Positions 1 through 7,984 of a stretch of DNA of 64,000 nt are shown piece after piece. Numbering within the stretch: position 1 is the first letter of the stretch; each line of letters opens with the position of its first letter. The position numbers were made by a program, and so were the translations under genes. The stretch spans positions 79,462 through 143,461 of the forward strand of contig JAKQKQ010000335.1 in NCBI GenBank assembly GCA_029560585.1, in the 5' to 3' direction. Source of the stretch: Verrucomicrobiota bacterium (GTDB lineage Bacteria; Verrucomicrobiota; Verrucomicrobiia; JADLBR01). Under the pieces are notes generated by a model, which was not told the origin of the DNA, ran no database searches, and was given only the letters and a program-made list of their open reading frames with translations.

Positions 1-318
1 GGCGATCGCGGCATCCGCGAGGTTGACGCCGCCACCGACGTTGTTCCGGAAATACTTCGATGGGTCGCGCATCGATTCGGCGACCAGCGCGTTCGCGGCA
101 AAATGCATGACCGCCTCCGGCGCGGCGTCGCGCACCGCGGCGAGAATCCCCCCGCGGTCGTTCAGGTCGCCCTCGACGAATCGCGCCCGCTCGTCAACCG
201 CGGAGCGGTGCCCCTCGGTCAGGTTGTCGAAAACGACAAGCTCGTGCCCGTGGTCCAGCAGGTATTCCGCGCAGATGCTGCCAATGTAGCCCGCGCCTCC
301 AGTCAGAAAGATCCTCAT
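1..318 (-). CDS. galE: UDP-glucose 4-epimerase-like NAD-dependent epimerase, N-terminal part
   Basis: This gene runs off the left edge, so only the first 106 codons are visible. The start MRIFLTGGAGYIG contains the TGGAGYIG dinucleotide-binding glycine motif of extended short-chain dehydrogenases. It is followed by VVFDNLTEGHRSAV and, near residues 70-95, by MHFAANALVAESM and KYFRNNVGGGVNL, which closely follow the GalE pattern. The family interconverts UDP-glucose and UDP-galactose in the cytoplasm with bound NAD. The catalytic YxxxK lies outside the window, so a related nucleotide-sugar epimerase is possible. No partner gene can be judged from this side. Confidence 0.8.
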   Translation of the reverse strand, partial: MRIFLTGGAGYIGSICAEYLLDHGHELVVFDNLTEGHRSAVDERARFVEGDLNDRGGILAAVRDAAPEAVMHFAANALVAESMRDPSKYFRNNVGGGVNLADAAIA

Positions 319-480
319 GCGGCGGGATTATGCCCATTGCGGCGGGGCCGTGAAACCGAAAGTGGGGCGCCATCATGACGGGATTTCCTCCCGCCCTTGT
401 GGCCTCGAGCCACGAGAATCGGCACCGGGCAACACTCCTCTCAATGAAGTTGAGGCCGGTCCTCGGTCCCGCCCCTTGGA

Positions 481-506
481 AATTTCAAGAATCGAGGGCT
501 GACCCC
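481..506. repeat. 26-bp dispersed repeat, copy 1
   Basis: AATTTCAAGAATCGAGGGCT followed by GACCCC reappears with one mismatch at 49420-49445. Here it sits between the galE-like gene and the propeller gene and is followed by further GACCCC-type repeats. Its role is unknown. Confidence 0.5.
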
Positions 507-545
507 GAACGCACCCCGAACGCCGGAGAGTTGACCCCCAACGCA

Positions 546-1829
546 CTACTTGCCGAGGCACCAGAGGGCCTTGTGGGTGCGAATGAAGACGCGCCCGCCG
601 GAGATGACGGGGGAGGAATCGGTGTCCTCACCGAGGGAATTGACGGCGATTTGCTCGAACTTCGGTGAGGCGCGGAAGACGAAGACGTCACCTTTCTTGT
701 TGGGGAGGAAGATGCGATCGTCGGCAAGAACCATCGATGACCATGAATTGGCCTGTCGCGCATCGCTGCGGAGGCGCTGTCGCCACATTGTGTTCCCGGT
801 CTTGATGTCGAGGCAGGCGGTTTCGGCGGCGATGGTGTGGTAGAATAGATAGCCATTCCGGATGATGCCCGAGCCGACACCACCATCGTGCCGGACGAAA
901 TGCCAGAGGCGCCGCGATTCGGTCACGTCACCCTCACCGCCAGGGCGCACCGCGAGAGAGTTTCCAGAATAGGCCCCGAGGGCCACGATCGTGCCGTCGC
1001 CGAAGAAGGGGGAAGTGTAGATCAGTGGGCTCAGGCCGCGGCAGCACCATCGCTGTTTGCCGGTCGCGGGATCGAACCCGATGACTTGCGTGGGGAATGC
1101 CATGACCAATTCATCGCGCCCGTTGGCGGCGATCACGATGGGCGTGCTCCAGGTCCCGTCGACGGCGCCCTTCTCACGTCCTTTGAAGCCGTCGGTCCGG
1201 TCGCGGGTATCCCACAGCGGTTCCTTCCATTCCCACGCCAGGGCCCCCGTCTTCTTATTGAGCGCGACCAACCGCGATCCGGGGCCGGGCCCGTGATAGA
1301 CGATGGCGAGGTCCTTGTATATCACTGGCGACGAGGCGTGTCCCCAGATGTGATCGATCGGCCCGAGATCGCGGTTCCACAGTTTCTTGCCCTGGAAGTC
1401 GTACGCGCAGATGCCGGCCGAGGCAAACGACACGACGACGCGCTCGCCGTCGGTGACCGGCGAGGCCGAGCAACAGGGATTCGAGTTGTGGGTGCGCTCG
1501 GGTGTCGCGTAGGTGACGCCGCTCTTCCAGAGGAGTTTGCCGTCGGCGCGGTCGAAGCACATGAGGCCCCGAAAATTCTCGGCCTCGATCGGCTGGGTCA
1601 CGAACACGCGGTCGTCCCAGATGGCCGGCGTTGAATTCCCGCGATTGGGCAGGGGCGTTCGCCAGACGACGTTCTTTTCGGGTCCCCATTCGGTGGGAAC
1701 ATCCGCCTCGGTCGTTTTGCCCGACCCGGCGATGTCGGCGCGCCACGACGGCCAGTTCGCGCAGTGCGAGGGCAGGTGGGTTAAGAGCAGGAGGGATGGC
1801 ATCATGTTGAGAAGGGTTCGGGCGCGCAT
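546..1829 (-). CDS. secreted PQQ-like beta-propeller repeat protein
   Basis: A 427-residue protein with a signal peptide (about residues 1-24) and then repeated propeller blades. Blades are marked by G-K/A-x-x-W strands such as DGKLLWKS, QGKKLWNR, TGALAWEW and TGNTMWRQ, which are typical of PQQ_2/BamB-like repeats. The longer reading frame begins upstream, but the methionine at 1829 directly precedes the hydrophobic leader and is preferred. Such proteins are common in Planctomycetota and Verrucomicrobiota, where the propeller usually acts as a binding or scaffold domain; no quinoprotein catalytic residues can be assigned. It is divergent from the sulfatase at 1962. Function is unknown beyond the fold. 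Confidence 0.8.
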   Translation of the reverse strand: MRARTLLNMMPSLLLLTHLPSHCANWPSWRADIAGSGKTTEADVPTEWGPEKNVVWRTPLPNRGNSTPAIWDDRVFVTQPIEAENFRGLMCFDRADGKLLWKSGVTYATPERTHNSNPCCSASPVTDGERVVVSFASAGICAYDFQGKKLWNRDLGPIDHIWGHASSPVIYKDLAIVYHGPGPGSRLVALNKKTGALAWEWKEPLWDTRDRTDGFKGREKGAVDGTWSTPIVIAANGRDELVMAFPTQVIGFDPATGKQRWCCRGLSPLIYTSPFFGDGTIVALGAYSGNSLAVRPGGEGDVTESRRLWHFVRHDGGVGSGIIRNGYLFYHTIAAETACLDIKTGNTMWRQRLRSDARQANSWSSMVLADDRIFLPNKKGDVFVFRASPKFEQIAVNSLGEDTDSSPVISGGRVFIRTHKALWCLGK

Positions 1830-1961
1830 GGTCGTATCCTCCGTTGGATCGCTGATGCGGGCGCAGTATGCAGCGAAATCGTGTGCTGGCAATCGGGGTT
1901 TGGGGGGCAAGGGGCTAGCGCGTTGCCAGCCCGGCATGATCATGGTAGAAGGGAAGGCACC

Positions 1962-3341
1962 ATGCGGCATCTCCTGTTCTTTCTCCTCGCGGAATCGTTG
2001 CTGTCTGGCGCCGTCCATGCCGCGCCCCCGAACATCCTATTCCTGCTGACGGATGATCAGCGGTTTGACGCGGTGGGGGCACTGGGGCACCCGGTGCTCA
2101 AGACCCCGAACATCGACTCGCTGGCCCGTTCGGGCCACGTGTTCCGCAACGCGTACACGCTCGGGGCGAATGTTGGGGCGGTCTGCACCCCGAGCCGGAA
2201 CATGCTGCAGATTGGAAAGGCCTATTTCCGGTACGAGGGGATCCACGCGAAACCCGATGGCCACACCATGCCGGAGGTGTTCAACGCCGCGGGATACGAG
2301 ACGTACTACTATGGCAAGAAGGGCAATACCGCGCCCTTGGTCGAGGCGAAGTTCGAGCACTCGCAGGCCCTGGCCAACAATGACCTCGAGCATGTGGGCG
2401 GTGAGCCCGGAAAATGCATCGTCGATGCCGCGATCGAGTTCCTCAGATCGCGGGACCGAAAGCGGCCGTTGTTCATGCAGCTCGCCTGGCCGAACCCGCA
2501 CGACCCGAGGACCGCGGCCGAAAAATACATGGCGATGTATCGGCGGGACGAGATACCGCTGCCCAAGAACTACATGCCGCAGCACCCGTTCGATAATGGC
2601 GAGATGGCCGTCCGCGATGAGAGGCTCGCGCCTTGGCCGCGAAGCGAGGACGAGATCCGCCGCCACCTGCACGAGTACTATGCGACGATCTCGGGCCTCG
2701 ATTTTCATATCGGCCGGTTGCTGGCAGTTCTGAAGGAGGTTGGGCTGGCGGAGAACACGATCATCATTTTCGCGTCGGACAATGGGCTGGCCATCGGCAG
2801 CCACGGGCTGATGGGCAAGCAGAACGTTTATGAGGATGGCCTCAAGGTGCCGCTTATCTTTTCGGGCCCCGGCATCCCGAAGGGTGAGAGTGCCGCGCTC
2901 GTCTATCTGCTCGACCTGTTTCCGACCTTCTGTGATCTCGCGGGCCTTCCGGCGCCCGAGGGCATCGATGGCCGGAGCCTGAAACCGGTCATCGTCGGCA
3001 CGGCCAAGGGCGTCCGCGACACGCTGTTCCTATCCTACAAGAACGTGCAGCGCGCATTGCGCGACGACCGGTGGAAACTCATCCGCTATCCCCTGATCAA
3101 CAGGGCGCAGCTCTTCGACCTCGCGTCCGATCCCTACGAAATGCGCGATCTCGCCGGTGATCTGGCACAGGCCGATCGCATCGCGAAGATGATGGGCGCG
3201 CTGCGCGAATGGCAGCAGCGCCTCGGGGATCCCGACCCGCTCGAGGTCGCGGATACCAAGACCGGCGCCTGGACGCCGCCGGGGCCGGAGGAGCCCAAGG
3301 CCAAGCGCCCCAGGAAAGCCAAGGGATCGGGGGGGCAGTAG
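1962..3341 (+). CDS. secreted type I sulfatase (formylglycine dependent)
   Basis: A 459-residue sulfatase with a signal peptide ending near residue 20. NILFLLTDDQR (residues 24-34) carries the metal-binding Asp pair. The Cys-type activation motif CTPSR is at residues 75-79, where Cys75 would be converted to formylglycine by FGE. A conserved FASDNG metal-site segment lies in the C-terminal half. The family hydrolyses sulfate esters of glycans or small molecules, here probably in the periplasm or outside the cell. The methionine at 1962 is chosen because an AGAAGGGAAGG ribosome site precedes it and the leader begins there. The tail is rich in Lys and Arg. The GH29 fucosidase downstream suggests a sulfated fucose-containing glycan as substrate, which is inference only. 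Confidence 0.9.
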   Translation: MRHLLFFLLAESLLSGAVHAAPPNILFLLTDDQRFDAVGALGHPVLKTPNIDSLARSGHVFRNAYTLGANVGAVCTPSRNMLQIGKAYFRYEGIHAKPDGHTMPEVFNAAGYETYYYGKKGNTAPLVEAKFEHSQALANNDLEHVGGEPGKCIVDAAIEFLRSRDRKRPLFMQLAWPNPHDPRTAAEKYMAMYRRDEIPLPKNYMPQHPFDNGEMAVRDERLAPWPRSEDEIRRHLHEYYATISGLDFHIGRLLAVLKEVGLAENTIIIFASDNGLAIGSHGLMGKQNVYEDGLKVPLIFSGPGIPKGESAALVYLLDLFPTFCDLAGLPAPEGIDGRSLKPVIVGTAKGVRDTLFLSYKNVQRALRDDRWKLIRYPLINRAQLFDLASDPYEMRDLAGDLAQADRIAKMMGALREWQQRLGDPDPLEVADTKTGAWTPPGPEEPKAKRPRKAKGSGGQ

Positions 3342-3414
3342 TCACCGTAGTCACCGGCGCCGTTGCACCGGTCTGGGACTTCCCTCTTGGACGGCGGACT
3401 GTTAGCGTGGCGGC

Positions 3415-4809
3415 ATGAAGCGCAGATCTTTTCTGAAGACGGCCGCGGCCGCCGCGGCGATGCCATCCGTCGCGCCGCTGATCGCAGTTGCCGCATCGAC
3501 CGAAAAGCGGGCGACCGTGCCGGGGCGCATCGCGCGTTTTGGCGACGGGCGCGACTGGTTCTTCGATCGGCGTTTTGGGATGTTCGTTCACTGGGGGCTG
3601 TACGCGATCCCGGGATTTCACGAGCAGCACCAGTGGCGCAAGAGGGTGCCGCGCGCCGAATATGTGAAGCTCGCGGCCCAGTGGAACCCCGTGAAGTACG
3701 ATCCGGACGCATGGCTCGATCTCCTCGAGCGCACGGGGATGAAGTACATCTGCCTGACAACCAAACACCACGACGGCTTCTGTCTCTGGGACACCAAACA
3801 GACCACCTACAACACCATGAACACGCCCTTTGGCAAGGACGTGCTGAGGATGCTCGCGGACGCGTGCCACCGGCGCGGGATTCCGCTCTGCCTCTATTAT
3901 TCGATCGCGGACTGGCACCAGCCGAACTATCCCAATCAGGGTCGGCACCACGAGCTCGCCGGCCCCGAGCCGGGGGACCAGCCGGACTGGGGAAAGTATC
4001 TGGACTTCCTCAGGGCGCAGGTCCGGGAGCTGTGCACGAATTACGGGGAACTGCACGGTTTCTGGTGGGACATGAATGTGCCGCAGCACAAGGATCCCTC
4101 GATCAGCGCCATGATCCGGCAGCTTCAACCCAAGGCCGTCATCAACAATCGCGGTTTCGACGATGGCGACTTCGGGACGCCCGAGCGCGACTACGACAAG
4201 AAGTCGGGTGATGCCGCGGCGTTTGATCGTCCGACGGAGGCCTGCCAATCGGTCGGCGCGGAGAGCTGGGGTTACCGCAAGGACGAGGACTACTATACCG
4301 ACCGGCACATCATCCGAAGCATCGACCGCTATCTGGCGCGCGACGCGAACTATCTCCTCAACGTCGGCCCCATGCCCGACGGCACCATCGCGCCGGAGGC
4401 CGTCGCGATACTCGACCGCGTCGGCGCATGGTACGAGAAGGTCAAGGAATCATTCGAGGGCGCCGAGCCCGCATCGAAACTGGTCCAGAATCCGGGCGTG
4501 ACGCTCACGCGCCGCGGCAACGACCTCTACGTTCACCTGTCGGTCGATCCGCCAACCGATGCCGTGAAGCTCAAGCCTTTTCGCGTCGCGCCGAAGCGTG
4601 CGACGTTGCTCAACGATGGCCGCCCCGTGGAAGTCGCCCTCGACATGGTCCCGAGCGACCACGTCGAACAAAAGGGTTACCTGCGCCTGCGCAAACTTCC
4701 GACAAACGAGATGGCCAACACGGTCCTCGTGGCCAAATTGGAGTTCGATCGTCCCGTCGAGGCCGCCGCGGGCGCCGTCGGCGCCGATGACGACATGCGG
4801 CGGAGGTGA
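3415..4809 (+). CDS. secreted alpha-L-fucosidase, GH29 family
   Basis: A 464-residue protein starting MKRRSFLKTAAAA, a Tat-like or Sec leader. The GH29 core is clear: FGMFVHWGLYAIPG (residues 54-67), LTTKHHDGFCLWDT (114-127) and YGELHGFWWDM (210-220). In the last segment Asp219 sits at the usual catalytic nucleophile position. GH29 enzymes are retaining fucosidases that release terminal alpha-L-fucose. A C-terminal beta-sandwich follows from about residue 370. The gene lies 73 bases after the sulfatase on the same strand, so the two may be co-expressed to desulfate and defucosylate one glycan. Exact linkage specificity cannot be read from the sequence. Confidence 0.92.
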   Translation: MKRRSFLKTAAAAAAMPSVAPLIAVAASTEKRATVPGRIARFGDGRDWFFDRRFGMFVHWGLYAIPGFHEQHQWRKRVPRAEYVKLAAQWNPVKYDPDAWLDLLERTGMKYICLTTKHHDGFCLWDTKQTTYNTMNTPFGKDVLRMLADACHRRGIPLCLYYSIADWHQPNYPNQGRHHELAGPEPGDQPDWGKYLDFLRAQVRELCTNYGELHGFWWDMNVPQHKDPSISAMIRQLQPKAVINNRGFDDGDFGTPERDYDKKSGDAAAFDRPTEACQSVGAESWGYRKDEDYYTDRHIIRSIDRYLARDANYLLNVGPMPDGTIAPEAVAILDRVGAWYEKVKESFEGAEPASKLVQNPGVTLTRRGNDLYVHLSVDPPTDAVKLKPFRVAPKRATLLNDGRPVEVALDMVPSDHVEQKGYLRLRKLPTNEMANTVLVAKLEFDRPVEAAAGAVGADDDMRRR

Positions 4810-4938
4810 CAGGCTTCCCCGGCGAGAATCGTTTTTTCACGAAGAGCGCCGAGGACGCGGGACGCCGTGGGTCTTTGCGATCTGCGTGCCCCGTGTGGGA
4901 CAACTTGCGGGTGATTCGCGGGGTCCACTTCCGGGCGA

Positions 4939-4967
4939 TTGACCTCCGGGGGCGATGCTGCTATAGC
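4939..4967 (+). promoter_or_regulatory. sigma70-type promoter of the HNH gene
   Basis: TTGACC at 4939-4944 and TATAGC at 4962-4967 are separated by 17 bases and lie 28 bases before the start codon at 4996. This is the best-formed promoter in the left third of the window. Confidence 0.6.
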
Positions 4968-4995
4968 CAACACTTCCGATCGTGGAGGTCGGGCC

Positions 4996-5592
4996 ATGAG
5001 CGACAATGTGCTTGTGTTGAACCGGTTGTGGCAGGCGGTGAATGTCTGTTCCGTTCGCCGGGCGTTTACTTTGCTCTGTGCTGGGCACGCGCAGGTGGTC
5101 GAGACCAACAGCGTGGGATATCAGACGTTTGGTTTCCGCGAGTGGCAAGATGTGTCGCGCCAGTACGATGGGCACGATGTGGTGCGGACCATCTCGTTCA
5201 AGATCCGGATTCCCAAGGTGATCGTGCTGCTGTTCTACGACCGGTTTCCGAAGAAGGAGGTCAAGTTCACGCGGCAGAACGTGTTCGAGCGCGATAAGAG
5301 CACCTGCCAGTACTGCGGTCGGGGCTTTGAACGCAAGGAGTTGAATCTAGATCACGTGGTGCCGCGGGATCGCGGCGGGAGGATGAGCTGGGAGAATATC
5401 GTGTGCTCTTGCGTGGAGTGCAACACGCGCAAGGGCAATCGGACGCCGGAGGAGGCGGGGATGAGGCTGATCCGGCGACCCCGACGTCCAAAATGGCGAC
5501 CGTCGCTGGTGGTCTCGTTCTCCAAGCACATGGACGAGTCGTGGCGGACGTTCCTGGATATCTCGTACTGGAACGTCGAGCTTGGGGAGTGA
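4996..5592 (+). CDS. HNH endonuclease family protein
   Basis: A 198-residue cytoplasmic protein. The C-terminal half holds an HNH/zinc module: CQYCG (Cys104 and Cys107), LDHVVPRDRGG with the HNH His120, ENIVCSCVECNTRKGNRTP with the Asn and a second Cys pair (Cys139, Cys142), then a basic region. The N-terminal half (VLNRLWQAVNVCSVRRAFTLL) is characteristic of a widespread stand-alone HNH family found in many bacterial phyla. The start at 4996 lies downstream of a good promoter and GGAGG-like site; the longer frame overlaps the promoter. The biological role of this family is not established (DNA repair, restriction or another nuclease role). No restriction or phage genes adjoin it. Confidence 0.88.
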   Translation: MSDNVLVLNRLWQAVNVCSVRRAFTLLCAGHAQVVETNSVGYQTFGFREWQDVSRQYDGHDVVRTISFKIRIPKVIVLLFYDRFPKKEVKFTRQNVFERDKSTCQYCGRGFERKELNLDHVVPRDRGGRMSWENIVCSCVECNTRKGNRTPEEAGMRLIRRPRRPKWRPSLVVSFSKHMDESWRTFLDISYWNVELGE

Positions 5593-5606
5593 GCTGATGC
5601 GAGGGT

Positions 5607-5637
5607 CGCGGCCGATCGCCCCAGGCGATTGGCCGCG
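5607..5637. terminator. strong hairpin after the HNH gene
   Basis: A 14-bp stem (5607-5620 with 5624-5637) closes a CCA loop with a single G-T wobble. No T-tract follows, so it may stabilise mRNA ends or act with Rho rather than be a classical terminator. Confidence 0.5.
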
Positions 5638-5679
5638 AAACGCGAATGCGTTCGGCGGGGGATCAGTCGCAGGTTTCAG

Positions 5680-5709
5680 TTGATCGGGCGCTGGCATGAC
5701 GTCTACGCT
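5680..5709 (+). promoter_or_regulatory. possible promoter of the Gfo/Idh/MocA gene
   Basis: TTGATC (5680-5685) and TACGCT (5704-5709) are 18 bases apart, and the start codon follows 11 bases later. The short leader makes this tentative. Confidence 0.35.
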
Positions 5710-5720
5710 TCCGGTCACGC

Positions 5721-7064
5721 ATGAAACGCCGTCACTTCCTCAGGGCGGCCGCCGGTTGCGCGGCGGCCATCGGTTTTCCGACAATCATCCCGGCCACGGC
5801 ATTGGGCCGCGACGGTCGGGTTGCGCCATCGAACCGGATCGCGATGGGGTTCATCGGCCTCGGGGGCCGCGGGACCTCGAACATGAAGGTCCTCTCGGGT
5901 GATCCGGGCGTACAGCCGGTGGCGCTCTGCGATGTCGATCGGGCATCGAAGGAGACCGAGCGCAGGGGCCTGCTCCAGGCTAAGAAGGCGCTGCTGGATT
6001 CCCTCAAAGAGCAGGGTCGGTCGTTGGCAGAGGGTGACTTGACGCTGTACGGGGATTTCCGCGAACTGGTGGCCCGGGCCGACATCGATGCGGTCTCCAT
6101 CGCCACGCCCGACCACTGGCATGGGCTGACGACGATGGCGGCGCTGAAGTCGGGCAAGGACGTATACTGCGAGAAGCCGTTGGCCAATAGCATCCGCGAG
6201 GGCCGCGCGGTATGTGACGCGGCGCGGCGATATGGCCGGGTGGTCCAGACCGGAAGCCACGAGCGTTCCAACGACTCGGTGCGCTACGCCTGTGAGCTGG
6301 TGCGCAATGGTCGGATCGGGAAGGTCAAGGCGATCCGCGTGAACCTGCCGACTGACGATGCCGGTTTCCAGCGGCTGCGGGAGGCCAAACCGCCGCAGCC
6401 CGCGATGCCGACCCCCGAGGGCTTTGATCTGGAGATGTGGCTGGGGCCCTCGCCGTGGGCCCCCTACCACCCCGAGCGCTGTGGCCCGAAGTGGCGATAT
6501 AACCTGGACACGGGAGGTGGCGAGATCACCGACCGCGGCGCCCACGTGCTGGATCTGGTGCAGTACATCGCGGGCTGCGATGACACGGGCCCCGTGGAAC
6601 TGAACGCTGAGGGAAAGCAGATGGATGACGGCATCCACAACTGTTTCTTGGATTTCAAATTCGAGTTCCGTTATCCGAACGGCATCCCCGTGACGGGCGC
6701 GAGCGAGGGCAACCGCGGATTTAAGATCGAAGGCGAGACGGGCTGGATCTTTGTGAACATCCACGGCGGTCGCCTAGAGGCCTCGTCGCCGGACCTGCTC
6801 AAGGAACGCATTGGCCCAGGCGAGATTCATGAGCGGCGCACTCCCGGGCATCACCAGGACTTCCTCGAGTGCGTCCGCGCCCGGCGGCGTCCCGTGGCGT
6901 TCCATGAGATCGGTCACCGAACCGCCACTGTCTGCCACCTCATCAACATCGCGCTGCTGACGGGGCGCAAGATCGCCTGGGACCCAAAGGCCGAGCAGAT
7001 CACCAACGATGCATGCCTGAACCGCATGGTCGAGAAACCCATGCGGGCGCCATGGAGGATCTGA
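5721..7064 (+). CDS. Tat-exported Gfo/Idh/MocA family oxidoreductase
   Basis: A 447-residue protein. MKRRHFLRAAAG is a twin-arginine leader, followed by the NAD(P)-binding segment IAMGFIGLGGRGTSN (residues 40-54). The family motif CEKPLANS is at 150-157, where the Lys of EKP is the conserved cofactor-binding and catalytic residue. The C-terminal alpha/beta domain carries GGGEITDRGAHVLDL. Tat export after cofactor loading is typical of glycoside-acting Gfo/Idh/MocA proteins such as glucose-fructose oxidoreductase-like or NAD-recycling glycosidase-like members. The substrate is unknown, probably a sugar or its oxidised derivative. Two further members lie at 11764 and 36058, consistent with family expansion in glycan-degrading lineages. 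Confidence 0.88.
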   Translation: MKRRHFLRAAAGCAAAIGFPTIIPATALGRDGRVAPSNRIAMGFIGLGGRGTSNMKVLSGDPGVQPVALCDVDRASKETERRGLLQAKKALLDSLKEQGRSLAEGDLTLYGDFRELVARADIDAVSIATPDHWHGLTTMAALKSGKDVYCEKPLANSIREGRAVCDAARRYGRVVQTGSHERSNDSVRYACELVRNGRIGKVKAIRVNLPTDDAGFQRLREAKPPQPAMPTPEGFDLEMWLGPSPWAPYHPERCGPKWRYNLDTGGGEITDRGAHVLDLVQYIAGCDDTGPVELNAEGKQMDDGIHNCFLDFKFEFRYPNGIPVTGASEGNRGFKIEGETGWIFVNIHGGRLEASSPDLLKERIGPGEIHERRTPGHHQDFLECVRARRRPVAFHEIGHRTATVCHLINIALLTGRKIAWDPKAEQITNDACLNRMVEKPMRAPWRI

Positions 7065-7245
7065 GAGGGAACCGCACGGTTCGATCCATCCTGTCCGCGA
7101 TCCGGCCCTCAGGCTGCATTTCCCACCCGAACGCGTCAAATATGCGGCTGTTTTTTGGGGGTCAGAAGGGAGAACCCTGGTTCCCACAATGGGTTAGGAC
7201 TGAAGAACGAGCGTTCGATGTGCCGGACAAAAGGATTTTAGGGGC

Positions 7246-7273
7246 TTGACGAGGGTTCTTTTTTTGGTAGGCT
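7246..7273 (+). promoter_or_regulatory. sigma70-type promoter of the small beta-barrel gene
   Basis: TTGACG (7246-7251) and TAGGCT (7268-7273), 16 bases apart, lie 26 bases before the preferred start. Together with the terminator at 7867 this defines a monocistronic unit. Confidence 0.55.
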
Positions 7274-7299
7274 GAGCCATTAACACAAGGAGAATGAAT

Positions 7300-7839
7300 A
7301 TGAAGAAAGTACTGATCACTGCAGTGAGCGCGTTTGCAGGCGTTGCGCTTTGGGCTGGCGGCGTCGCTCCCGAATCAAAGGTCGTTGAGAAGATGGTTGA
7401 GCAACCGGCGCCTTGCGAGTGCTTCCGGGCTGGCGAAATCCAGTTGGATGTCTTCGGCGCATGGGCGGCTTCCACTGCCAACAACGATATTCTTGAGAAC
7501 AACGGTTGGGGCGGTGGCATCGGTGCCAACTACTTCATCACCAAGTATTTCGGTATTGGTGCTGAGGGGTACTGGCTCGCCGTTGACAGCACCCTCCACG
7601 GTGTTTCGGGCAGCGTGATTGCCCGTCTGCCGTTCGAGAGCGGACCCTGCTGGGCGCCCTACGTTTTCGTGGGCGGCGGTGGCCTGTTTGATGGTTCCAG
7701 CATGGGCACCGCGCATGCGGGCGCTGGCTTTGATATCCGGCTGACCAAGAAGATCGGCCTGATCATCGACAGCCGATTCAACTTCGGTGGGCTCGACGAG
7801 TACACGTTGACCCGCGCTGGCCTGCGCTTCTCGTTCTGA
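7300..7839 (+). CDS. small outer-membrane beta-barrel-like protein
   Basis: About 179 residues. The signal peptide is MKKVLITAVSAFAGVALWAG. A mature domain of alternating hydrophobic strands follows (IQLDVFGAWAAS, GGIGANYFITKYFGIGAEG, APYVFVGGGGLFD, AHAGAGFDIRLTKKIGLIID) and it ends in LRFSF with a terminal Phe. This matches small OmpA/OmpX-like eight-stranded barrels. An AAGGAG site at 7287-7292 is well spaced for the methionine at 7300 but abuts the one at 7294, so 7300 is preferred. The gene has its own promoter and a strong terminator, suggesting an abundant surface protein. The ligand or role is unknown. Confidence 0.75.
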   Translation: MKKVLITAVSAFAGVALWAGGVAPESKVVEKMVEQPAPCECFRAGEIQLDVFGAWAASTANNDILENNGWGGGIGANYFITKYFGIGAEGYWLAVDSTLHGVSGSVIARLPFESGPCWAPYVFVGGGGLFDGSSMGTAHAGAGFDIRLTKKIGLIIDSRFNFGGLDEYTLTRAGLRFSF

Positions 7840-7866
7840 TCGCAGAGCGCTAGGTTTGCATTCAAA

Positions 7867-7896
7867 AGCGCCGGGGGTGACCCCGGCGCTTTTTTT
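7867..7896 (+). terminator. Rho-independent terminator
   Basis: A perfect 10-bp stem (7867-7876 with 7881-7890), GTGA loop, and a T-tract through 7896. It lies 27 bases after the beta-barrel stop codon. Confidence 0.9.
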
Positions 7897-7984
7897 GTAT
7901 TTGGCGCGCTTGGGGGAGCATGAAAACCGCGCTGTGAAAAATGTGGGCTAGACGCTCGGTGGGGCCGCCGATATAAGAGGCGAC

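Noticed and set aside
4996..5592. HNH gene as part of a restriction or defence system
   Set aside because: It is a stand-alone gene with its own promoter, with a sulfatase/fucosidase pair on one side and an oxidoreductase on the other, and no methyltransferase or other defence gene nearby.
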